Below, in pieces: positions 15,265 to 22,205 of a stretch of 40,040 bases of DNA. Each line of letters begins with the position of its first letter. Position 1 is the first letter of the stretch. This DNA is from Candidatus Melainabacteria bacterium. GTDB lineage: Bacteria > Cyanobacteriota > Vampirovibrionia > Gastranaerophilales > Gastranaerophilaceae. The DNA lies in NCBI GenBank assembly GCA_003258725.1, contig QHMG01000014.1:1-40040 (forward strand). Reading direction: 5' to 3'. Under the pieces are notes generated by a model. The model saw only the letters and a program-made list of their open reading frames with translations. It had not been told where the DNA came from and searched no databases. The position numbers and the translations under genes are program-made.

Positions 15265-16557
15265 ATGACCGATACAATATATTACACATTTATTAATATT
15301 AATGGGGCTGATATATTTGTCGGTCAACTTTCTATAAGTAATACAGTAAATAATCATATCATAACCTTCAAATATTCAGATGAGTGGCTAAATTCGCCTC
15401 TAGCATTCCCTTTAGGCAACGATTTGCCTTTAACAAATGAGACATTTATATCACACGATTTATTTAGCTACTTTAATTATACTTTGTATACAGCATTAAA
15501 TGATTTCTCAAATAACATGCTTTTTGTTTATCTGTTGAGACATCACTTATTAACAAAAGAAGAAAACATTCCCGCAAAATATTTATACGATGCATTGCAA
15601 GAAGGAAGTTGGTCTTTTGGCTCAATCTATCTATATCGAAAATTAAAGTTAATTAATGACTATACAAGAATGGGAGCTTTAAGATTCAAACTAAGCAAGG
15701 ACGGGGAATTTATTTCAGTCTTAGACAAAAATCTTATTTTAACAGAGAATAATATTGACGAAATGAGCAATATTATAAATCGAATTATAAATAAGAGAGA
15801 AAACAAAAAAGATTTGGAGATTGTTCGTGCATCTATGTTTGGATTAAAAGGTAGATTTCCAAAATTTAATGTTTTTGATAAAAATGGAAATCTTTGTATT
15901 GCTAAAATATATGATAAAGATTGCAAATTTCTTAGAGCAAATTACAAATACGAGACTTTTGCTATAGATTTATCAAGGAAATGCAACAACAAACCTGTAG
16001 ACTACCGAGTCGTAGAACAAAATGGAAAAACTTATTTATTGATAAAACGTTACGATAGAGATGGTGAAAATAGACTTCCAACTTGCTCATTAAAATCATT
16101 GTTACAACCTTTTGTTCCAAATGACTTTAAAAAAATTTCAGATTGCATTAAATTTATGTGCAAAAACCACAAAAAAAATCTTGAATTGTATTATCAACGT
16201 TATCTGTTTAGAATTGCAATATCGGATTATTCTGAATATACCGTAAATTCAGAGTTTGTTTATGATATAAATTCAGGATTTAATGTTTCACCTGATTTAG
16301 ACTTATCAGTAGCACCACAGAATACTAAAAATTTTGGTATAACAAAACTCCAATTTAAAAGAAGAGCAAAACGAATACTAAAAGAAGCCCTTGATAACTC
16401 TATATACTTCAATGTAAGCAAACCTCATGCTAAAAAAATGTTAAAAAACATCGCAATAAAATTAAAGAATTGGAAATTTGAGGCAAAGTCTTATGGCTTC
16501 AGTGATGAAGAAATCAACAAAATGCTAATATTTGAAAACATTTTAAAATTATGTTAG
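15265..16557 (+). CDS. HipA-like protein 1, divergent and probably kinase-inactive
   Basis: A 430-residue protein with HipA architecture. The N-terminal subdomain has 'FVGQLS', 'FKYSDEWLNSP' and 'FPLGNDLPL' (about 18-56). 'MGALRFK' is at 136-142, a P-loop-like 'SMFGLKGRFPKF' at 190-201, the presumed ATP-binding Lys214 in 'CIAK', and 'LIKRYDRDG' at 259-267. HipA kinases then have a GNxDxHxKN catalytic loop 23 residues before a DFG-like Asp in 'APxYD'. Here the DFG-like Asp is Asp346 ('SPDLDL'), but the catalytic Asp position is Ser323 and the His is Tyr325; only the Asn (328) remains. It is followed after 7 nt by a paralogue. No HipB-like helix-turn-helix gene is adjacent. The ribosome site is AGAAAG. 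Confidence 0.75.
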   Translation: MTDTIYYTFININGADIFVGQLSISNTVNNHIITFKYSDEWLNSPLAFPLGNDLPLTNETFISHDLFSYFNYTLYTALNDFSNNMLFVYLLRHHLLTKEENIPAKYLYDALQEGSWSFGSIYLYRKLKLINDYTRMGALRFKLSKDGEFISVLDKNLILTENNIDEMSNIINRIINKRENKKDLEIVRASMFGLKGRFPKFNVFDKNGNLCIAKIYDKDCKFLRANYKYETFAIDLSRKCNNKPVDYRVVEQNGKTYLLIKRYDRDGENRLPTCSLKSLLQPFVPNDFKKISDCIKFMCKNHKKNLELYYQRYLFRIAISDYSEYTVNSEFVYDINSGFNVSPDLDLSVAPQNTKNFGITKLQFKRRAKRILKEALDNSIYFNVSKPHAKKMLKNIAIKLKNWKFEAKSYGFSDEEINKMLIFENILKLC

Positions 16558-16564
16558 GACCAGA

Positions 16565-17920
16565 ATGAAAGAAAAAACAGTATATACGTATATGAATATA
16601 GAAAAGGTTGATTATTTTGTAGGAACACTAACCTTTCATTATTCTGAAGATGACGAATATTCAACATTTGAATACTCAAAAGAATGGCTAAAAAATAAAT
16701 ACCGTCACCCACTAGGTTTTGATTTACCTCTAAAAGAAGGAGTCTTTAACTCAAAAGATTTATACCCAAATCAATACCATAAGATTTTTTACAGCTTGCT
16801 AATCCCAGCCTCAGTATTGTGGCCGGCAGTCTTTGTTTATCCTTATTTATGGTTATATTTGAAAAAGAAAAAACAGCTACCTAAAAATGCAAATTTTGAT
16901 ATTAAAATTTTATACAATTTCTTTACAGTTACGGATAGAACATTCACTGTAAATCAACTAAATGAGGACAATATACCACTAGAACTTTTAATAAATTTAA
17001 ATAATGATTTCACTCGTTCAGGAGCATTGCGTTTTAAATTTGAAAAAGATGGTGATTTTATTAATCCTTACAGCAAGGTAAAACTTCCAACTGAAGATGA
17101 CTTTGAAAAAATTTTAAATATACAAAATAGAATAAAGAATAATAAAGAAACACCAAAGGAATTTGAAAAATTTCTAGCCTGCACATCTTCATTAGCGGGT
17201 TTTATGCCTAAAATGAATATTTTGGACTATGAAGGTAATTTATGTATAGCCAAATATGGTAGCATAGGTTATGATATAAGCGCTTTTGGTGAAGAATATC
17301 TAGGATTATTGATTGCTAAAAAGTTTGGCTTAAAACTTCAAGAATTTAAAGTGAAATACACCGAAAATAAAGAACCTTATTTAATACTTAAAAGATTTGA
17401 TAGAAATGGTGAAATTCGTTATCCATTAATGGAATTAGACAGGCTTGTTAACTTTCAAACAGGAAAAAAATATATTCCAAATATTGTAAGAAAATTATGC
17501 AATAAGACTCCGGTTACAAGTATGCGAGAATACTTTAAAAGGCTAATATTTAGGCTTGTCACATTTACCCGTAAAGATGAGCGTGGAAATGTTGCATTTA
17601 TATATGACACAAATAAAGGTTGGTCATTGGCTCCTGCTTATGATATCACATTTAAAACTTATGAAGCTGAAACTGATCCAATAGTTATAAATAAAATTTT
17701 ACGCAAAAAATATAGACGTACTCGAACTCGTGTAAAAACATTAAAAAGAATGGCACATTTATACCAAATTAACGACAAAGAGTTTAATAAAATAATGAAA
17801 CAATTAAATAGAGCTACTATCGGGTGGAAAAATCTAGCACTAAAAATTGGGTATAAAAAAGAAGATTTAATTTCCATACAGTTCTTTCCTGATTGCTTAA
17901 AATGTACAAAAATATATTAA
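16565..17920 (+). CDS. HipA-like protein 2, paralogue of the upstream gene, probably kinase-inactive
   Basis: A 451-residue paralogue of the preceding protein with clearer HipA motifs: 'FVGTLTF', 'FEYSKEWL' and 'HPLGFDLPL' in the N-terminal subdomain, 'SGALRFKFEKDGDF' (152-165), 'SSLAGFMPKMNI' (208-219), Lys230 ('CIAK'), 'LILKRFDRNGEIR' (273-285) and 'WSLAPAYDITF' with Asp360. Twenty-three residues before Asp360, where the catalytic Asp belongs, is Lys337; the His position is Glu339 and Asn342 is kept. Asp338 is one residue away and could partly compensate. A 7-nt gap after gene 1 with an AGGACC ribosome site indicates one operon. Function is unknown. HipA itself phosphorylates GltX. Confidence 0.78.
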   Translation: MKEKTVYTYMNIEKVDYFVGTLTFHYSEDDEYSTFEYSKEWLKNKYRHPLGFDLPLKEGVFNSKDLYPNQYHKIFYSLLIPASVLWPAVFVYPYLWLYLKKKKQLPKNANFDIKILYNFFTVTDRTFTVNQLNEDNIPLELLINLNNDFTRSGALRFKFEKDGDFINPYSKVKLPTEDDFEKILNIQNRIKNNKETPKEFEKFLACTSSLAGFMPKMNILDYEGNLCIAKYGSIGYDISAFGEEYLGLLIAKKFGLKLQEFKVKYTENKEPYLILKRFDRNGEIRYPLMELDRLVNFQTGKKYIPNIVRKLCNKTPVTSMREYFKRLIFRLVTFTRKDERGNVAFIYDTNKGWSLAPAYDITFKTYEAETDPIVINKILRKKYRRTRTRVKTLKRMAHLYQINDKEFNKIMKQLNRATIGWKNLALKIGYKKEDLISIQFFPDCLKCTKIY

Positions 17921-17941
17921 TTTAATCAAAGTTATATATAA

Positions 17942-17978
17942 AAAATGCGGATTTTGATAAAATCAAAATCCGCATTTT
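17942..17978. terminator. Bidirectional terminator between the HipA-like operon and gap
   Basis: A perfect 17-bp stem (17942-17958 with 17962-17978, AAA loop) starts with an A-run and ends with a T-run. It can therefore end both the plus-strand HipA-like operon and the minus-strand gap transcript, which converge here. Confidence 0.88.
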
Positions 17979-18005
17979 ACGTTTATCTCAAATTATAATT
18001 TAAAA

Positions 18006-19010
18006 TTATAATTTTTCAGCAACCATTAATGTTGTTTCAGCTAAACGAGTTGAGTATCCCATTTCATTATCATACCAAGAAATGATTTTAACTTGGTTGC
18101 CACCCATTACACGAGTTAATAGAGCGTCAACTGTTGATGATTGAGATGTACCAACATAGTCAGATGATACTAATGGTTCTTCTGTGTAGCATAATACGTG
18201 ACCGTCAGCACCTTCTTTTAATGCTGCATTAACTTCTTCAACTGTTACGTCTTTTGAAAGTTCAAATACAACGTCTACTAAAGATACGTCTGGAGTAGGA
18301 ACACGCATTGCGAAACCATCTAATTTACCTTTTAATTGTGGTAATACTAATGCTACAGCTTTTGCAGCACCTGTTTTTGTAGGAACGATGTTTAAAGCAC
18401 CAGCTCTAGCTCTACGTGGATCTTTGTGACCAGCATCTAAGATTCTTTGGTCACCTGTGTATGAGTGAACTGTTGTCATTAAGCCTTTTACGATACCAAA
18501 TTTTTCGTCGATAACTTTTGCAACTGGAGCTAAGCAGTTAGTTGTGCAAGAAGCCATTGAAATTACGTTGTGTTTTGCTGGATCGTATTCTTTATCGTTT
18601 ACACCTAAAACGATTGTTTTGTCTTCGTTTGTAGCTGGAGCTGAGATGATAACTTTTTTAGCACCTGCGTCAATGTGAGCATGAGCTTTAGTTGCATCTG
18701 TGAAGAAACCTGTTGATTCTACAACTACATCTACATTTAATTCTTTCCATGGTAATTGAGCTGGATCTTTTTCTGCGAAGAATTTAATTTTTTTACCGTT
18801 GACTACGATACCTTCTTCGTAAGCTTCAACTGTACCATTGAATTTACCCATTACTGAGTCATATTTGAATATACGAGCTGCATCTTCTGGTTTTAAACCT
18901 GGATCATTGATAGCAACATAGTTGATTTTATCAAAAATGCCTTCTCTGATTGCTGCTCTTAATGTGTTACGACCGATTCTACCGAATCCGTTAATTGCTA
19001 CGTTTACCAT
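18006..19010 (-). CDS. gap: Glyceraldehyde-3-phosphate dehydrogenase, type I
   Basis: A 334-residue glycolytic enzyme: G3P + NAD + phosphate to 1,3-bisphosphoglycerate. The Rossmann start is 'VAINGFGRIGR'. 'AIND' (Asp36) at the end of the second strand favours NAD over NADP, so this looks like the glycolytic form and not the photosynthetic one. The catalytic Cys155 is in 'SMASCTTNC' and His182 in 'TTVHSYTGDQ'. Phosphate-site motifs follow, and 'WYDNEMGYS' is near the end. Length is typical. An AGAAGGAGA ribosome site precedes the ATG. It has its own promoter at 19051-19079 and ends at the bidirectional terminator. Confidence 0.97.
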   Translation of the reverse strand: MVNVAINGFGRIGRNTLRAAIREGIFDKINYVAINDPGLKPEDAARIFKYDSVMGKFNGTVEAYEEGIVVNGKKIKFFAEKDPAQLPWKELNVDVVVESTGFFTDATKAHAHIDAGAKKVIISAPATNEDKTIVLGVNDKEYDPAKHNVISMASCTTNCLAPVAKVIDEKFGIVKGLMTTVHSYTGDQRILDAGHKDPRRARAGALNIVPTKTGAAKAVALVLPQLKGKLDGFAMRVPTPDVSLVDVVFELSKDVTVEEVNAALKEGADGHVLCYTEEPLVSSDYVGTSQSSTVDALLTRVMGGNQVKIISWYDNEMGYSTRLAETTLMVAEKL

Positions 19011-19050
19011 ATTCTTTATCTCCTTCTGATATATGTACGTTTACCTTCTA

Positions 19051-19079
19051 TTTATAAATCAAACATACATGACGTGCAA
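19051..19079 (-). promoter_or_regulatory. gap promoter
   Basis: On the minus strand TTGCAC (19079-19074), a 17-nt spacer, then TATAAA (19056-19051). This predicts a leader of about 35 nt carrying the strong AGAAGGAGA site. Confidence 0.55.
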
Positions 19080-19106
19080 GCAAATTAGTAGCAAATTAAT
19101 ATTTTT

Positions 19107-19808
19107 TTAATTATTTGAAAACACTTTACGAACGTAGTAATTTTCATCATGTTCTAACATATACATTATTTTTGACAATTCTTCATCTAAATCAAGGTGT
19201 TTTATAATTTCTGCACACTTTTCTCTAACTGTATATTCTGAAAGTTTTGAACACTCTGCCAATATATTTTTTAGTTTATCGCTTGGCAAAAATTCATAAA
19301 AATATTTTATTGCTTCTAAGCACCAATAAATTTTAAAAATCTGTTTATTAATCGTATATTTTTTATCTCTAAATGTGAATTTTGAAATCTCATCAAGAGC
19401 TGTTTCGATAATATTATTCAAGCCTTCTGCATAATATTTTGAAAATTCTACACTATATTTTAAATAAATACTTGCTTCAATTACTTTTCTACAAACATTT
19501 CCGTCTATATCAATAGTTCCATTCACAAAATAATCAAAGTTTTCAACATTCAAAAACAGCTCTGGTTTTACTTTTATAAATTCAACCAGTTTAAACGCAA
19601 CAGCTTCTCTAATTTTGCCGTCAACACCTACAAGGTGAGATATTAGCAAATGAGCTTCATTTTCGTTGTTTAAGTCTTTCAAATTAAGCGTTGCAAACTG
19701 TTTTTCTACAACATTACCATTTTGTAGTAAATTAACTAAATCTGCATGCGAAAACTCTCGTTCAAACAGTTCTACCGCATTGTTAAAATGTGTCATATCA
19801 TTTTGCAT
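19107..19808 (-). CDS. HEAT-repeat-like protein, unknown
   Basis: A 233-residue, wholly helical soluble protein with HEAT-type units: 'VVEKQFATLNLKDL', 'DGKIREAVAFKLVEFIK', 'YTVREKCAEIIKHLDLDEE' and 'HDENYYVRKVFSNN'. The 'VR..a...l' spacing in the last units is typical of armadillo/HEAT folds, which usually bind other proteins. No signal peptide is seen. The partner and function are unknown. Its ATG at 19808 has no ribosome site but lies 6 nt after an extended -10 (TGCTATAAT, minus strand, TATAAT at 19820-19815), so a leaderless mRNA is likely. A second in-frame ATG is at codon 5. Confidence 0.7.
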   Translation of the reverse strand: MQNDMTHFNNAVELFEREFSHADLVNLLQNGNVVEKQFATLNLKDLNNENEAHLLISHLVGVDGKIREAVAFKLVEFIKVKPELFLNVENFDYFVNGTIDIDGNVCRKVIEASIYLKYSVEFSKYYAEGLNNIIETALDEISKFTFRDKKYTINKQIFKIYWCLEAIKYFYEFLPSDKLKNILAECSKLSEYTVREKCAEIIKHLDLDEELSKIMYMLEHDENYYVRKVFSNN

Positions 19809-19916
19809 AAAAAAATTATAGCATAATAAAAGACTAAAAAATCAAGAAAAATAGTATTTATGTACGATAAAAAAGTAAAGTAAACCTAATATACTTATTT
19901 ACGAGAAGGAGGTTCT

Positions 19917-20099
19917 ATGGGACTTTTAGATGTATTTAAAACAGCTTTAGCATTAAAAAACGAAGATACAATGAGAGTTGGTTTATCTGGCTTCAAATCA
20001 TCAGCAAAGAAAGTTGAAGACGCAAGAGCAGGTATTCCTTCAATTAGCAACAAGGACATTAAGCTTTCTGATTTAATGCGAAGAACAAACATTTACTAA
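19917..20099 (+). CDS. 60-residue small protein, unknown
   Basis: A short single-gene transcript with a very strong ribosome site (AGAAGGAGG, 19904-19912) 4 nt before the ATG, a TATACT -10-like hexamer at 19890-19895, and its own terminator. The protein starts 'MGLLDVFKTALALKNED' and has a short amphipathic helix, a Lys/Ser-rich middle and 'LSDLMRRTNIY' at the end. It has no membrane helix and no Cys. I do not recognise it. The signals around it argue that it is real and well translated. Confidence 0.65.
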   Translation: MGLLDVFKTALALKNEDTMRVGLSGFKSSAKKVEDARAGIPSISNKDIKLSDLMRRTNIY

Positions 20100-20119
20100 A
20101 ATGTAAATTGATTATTTTA

Positions 20120-20148
20120 GAGGCTCGGTTGCCTTGCAACCGAGCCTC
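20120..20148 (+). terminator. Terminator after the 60-residue protein gene
   Basis: A perfect 13-bp stem (20120-20132 with 20136-20148, loop CTT) lies 20 nt past the stop and is followed by ATTTCAT. The T-tract is weak. It could also help end trpS from the other side. Confidence 0.75.
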
Positions 20149-20184
20149 ATTTCATCTTTACAGCTCTAATGAATAATTATAATC

Positions 20185-20212
20185 AGAGATTCTGAAACAA
20201 GTTCAGAATGAC
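20185..20212. repeat. Dispersed palindromic repeat copy
   Basis: ATTCTGAA (20189-20196) pairs perfectly with TTCAGAAT (20202-20209) around ACAAG. The 18 nt from 20185 also occur at 13334-13351. The reverse strand reads CATTCTGAACTTGTTTCAG, like the REP-type palindromes scattered through many bacterial genomes. Confidence 0.6.
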
Positions 20213-20228
20213 ATTTTATCAAAAACTT

Positions 20229-21236
20229 TTAGTACATTCCGATAATATTTCTTACATCTGTCAAAATTTTTGCTGAAACTGCTCTTGATTTTTCAGACCC
20301 TTCGGCAAGAATAGCCTTAACCTCGTCTAAATGATTTTCATAGTATTTTCTACGTTCACGAATTTCTTTAAAGTGTTCATTAACTTTTTGTGCTAATTGA
20401 CGTTTGCAATCTGCACAACCACGTTTTCCTGCTTTACATTCAGCTTCAACTTGTGCAATTTCTTCAGGTGTTCCAAAAATTTGCCAATATTTGAAAGCAA
20501 CTTCGCATTTGTCAGGATGTCCTAAATCATCTTTTCTCGCACGAGAGCGGTCTGTAATGCATTGCATAATACGTTTTGTCGTTGTTTCTTCATCATCAGA
20601 AATTTTAATGTCATTATTAAATGATTTGCCCATTTTGGCACCGTCTACACCTGGCAATAAAGGACAGTTATTAAGTTTTGGAGATGGCTCAACAAAATAG
20701 TCTGTGTGATAAACATTGTTAAAGCGTCTTGCCATGTCACGAGTTAATTCTACGTGTGCAACTTGGTCAATGCCAACAGGCACGTAATGAGCATTTACAG
20801 CCAAAATATCCGCAGTCATTAGTACAGGATAGCCCATCAACCCAAAACCGATTTGAGAGTTTGTTCCCTCTTTCGATTTTAAAATTTTTGCCATATCCTT
20901 TAATGTTGGGTCACGTTCTACCCAGTTTTGAGGTGTAACCATACCTAAATATATGTTTAATTCAGCAATTTCTGGAATAGTCGATTGAACAAAAATCGTA
21001 GCTTTTTTAGGGTCAATGCCACAAGCAAGCCAATCTATTACAACATTATAGACATTATCTTTTAGTTGTTCAGTTTTATCATAACCTGTTGTTAGGGCAT
21101 GCCAATCGGCAACAGAAAAGTAACAATCATAATCATTTTGAAGTTTTACCCAATTTGTAATAACTCCTAAGTAATGACCTAAGTGAAGTCTACCTGTCGG
21201 ACGCATTCCCGACATAATCCTTTTCTTTTCTTCCAT
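20229..21236 (-). CDS. trpS: Tryptophanyl-tRNA synthetase
   Basis: A 335-residue class I aminoacyl-tRNA synthetase that charges tRNA-Trp. The HIGH-type motif is 'GRLHLGHYLG' (about 15-24) after 'MSGMRPTG'; the KMSKS-type loop is 'GAKMGKSFNN'. 'CADCKR' near residue 280 belongs to the C-terminal helical region seen in many bacterial TrpRS. The start is the ATG at 21236, which has CGGAGGT just upstream; an in-frame ATG at 21263 would swallow that ribosome site. It follows the hydrolase gene by about 30 nt on the same strand, so the two may be co-transcribed. Confidence 0.96.
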   Translation of the reverse strand: MEEKKRIMSGMRPTGRLHLGHYLGVITNWVKLQNDYDCYFSVADWHALTTGYDKTEQLKDNVYNVVIDWLACGIDPKKATIFVQSTIPEIAELNIYLGMVTPQNWVERDPTLKDMAKILKSKEGTNSQIGFGLMGYPVLMTADILAVNAHYVPVGIDQVAHVELTRDMARRFNNVYHTDYFVEPSPKLNNCPLLPGVDGAKMGKSFNNDIKISDDEETTTKRIMQCITDRSRARKDDLGHPDKCEVAFKYWQIFGTPEEIAQVEAECKAGKRGCADCKRQLAQKVNEHFKEIRERRKYYENHLDEVKAILAEGSEKSRAVSAKILTDVRNIIGMY

Positions 21237-21265
21237 AAAATACCTCCGAAAGTATTGTATCAATT

Positions 21266-22147
21266 TTATTTTAAGTTTGCAATATAATCAGCAATTTTAT
21301 CTATGCACCAATTCATTGACCAATGACTGCCACGTGGCGCTAAATATAATTCCGCATTTTCGTTAACTAAAGCTAAAATTCTTGCATTTTTTGATGGTGC
21401 AACTCTGTCTGTTTTTGAGTGAACCAACAGAATTGGACATTTAACCTTTGGTAAGTTTTTAAAATTATCAAATTTTTGAATAAATTCAACATCTTTAAAA
21501 TGTTTTTTGATATATTTTTTTAATGTTCTAATCCTTAAACGCCTTAAGTAAAAATTAGCCATATCAATCGCAGAGTAATGCATATTTAAGACTGCTGATT
21601 GAAGAATAAGTGCCTTAACTTCATTGTTAATTGCAGTATGTGTAGCAACAGTTGTACCTAAAGAGTGTCCCCATAAAATGACGTCTTTTGCCTCAATACC
21701 CATGTCTTTTAGTTTATTAATTGCAGTTTGTGCATCTGTATAAATACCCTTTTCAGAAGGCAAACCCCAACTTCTATAATGTCCACGATATGAAAGCATA
21801 AATAAACCATAACCATTTTTTAGTGCAAATTCTGCAATATCTTGGTGATTTAAGATTGATTCCGCTTGACCATGAAAATACAAAATCGTTGGTTTATTTT
21901 CTTTTGGCTCTATAAACCACGCAAAAAGTCTTGCGCCATCTAATGTTACAAATCGAACGGTTTTAAATTTTCCCAATAATTCTCGTTTAATCCTTACAGC
22001 TCTTAATTTTGCAGGTTGAAAAATTAAATAATTTTCCATACCCATTCTAAAAAAGCGCAAAAATCTAGAGTTACCCATAAAAAACGGATAAATTATAATA
22101 TAGAATATTTTTTTAACCAACAATAGATAAAAAATAAACTTTCGCAT
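21266..22147 (-). CDS. Alpha/beta hydrolase with N-terminal membrane anchor
   Basis: A 293-residue serine hydrolase. An N-terminal hydrophobic segment ('FIFYLLLVKKIFYIIIYPFF', about 4-23) probably anchors it in the membrane. The fold has 'PTILYFHGQAESI' (oxyanion-hole strand), 'LSYRGHYRSWG', nucleophile elbow 'GHSLG', acid 'HSKTDRVAP' and His in 'GSHW'. This layout resembles the ABHD12/13 or YqiK-neighbour 'BAAT-like' hydrolases; the substrate is unknown. The ATG at 22147 is preferred over a GTG at 22168. It has no ribosome site but lies exactly 6 nt after TATAAT (22159-22154, minus strand), so it may be leaderless. Confidence 0.85.
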   Translation of the reverse strand: MRKFIFYLLLVKKIFYIIIYPFFMGNSRFLRFFRMGMENYLIFQPAKLRAVRIKRELLGKFKTVRFVTLDGARLFAWFIEPKENKPTILYFHGQAESILNHQDIAEFALKNGYGLFMLSYRGHYRSWGLPSEKGIYTDAQTAINKLKDMGIEAKDVILWGHSLGTTVATHTAINNEVKALILQSAVLNMHYSAIDMANFYLRRLRIRTLKKYIKKHFKDVEFIQKFDNFKNLPKVKCPILLVHSKTDRVAPSKNARILALVNENAELYLAPRGSHWSMNWCIDKIADYIANLK

Positions 22148-22205
22148 GAATCTATTATAACACCACACACAAATATTTCAGTAGTTTATTAACCAATCGT
22201 AACGA

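Noticed and set aside
15265..17920. Classical hipBA toxin-antitoxin module
   Set aside because: No HTH (HipB-like) gene is adjacent on either side and both proteins lack the catalytic Asp/His at the expected spacing, so I call them HipA-like only.
18006..19010. Photosynthetic NADP-type GAPDH
   Set aside because: The 'AIND' with Asp36 favours NAD, so the glycolytic form fits better.
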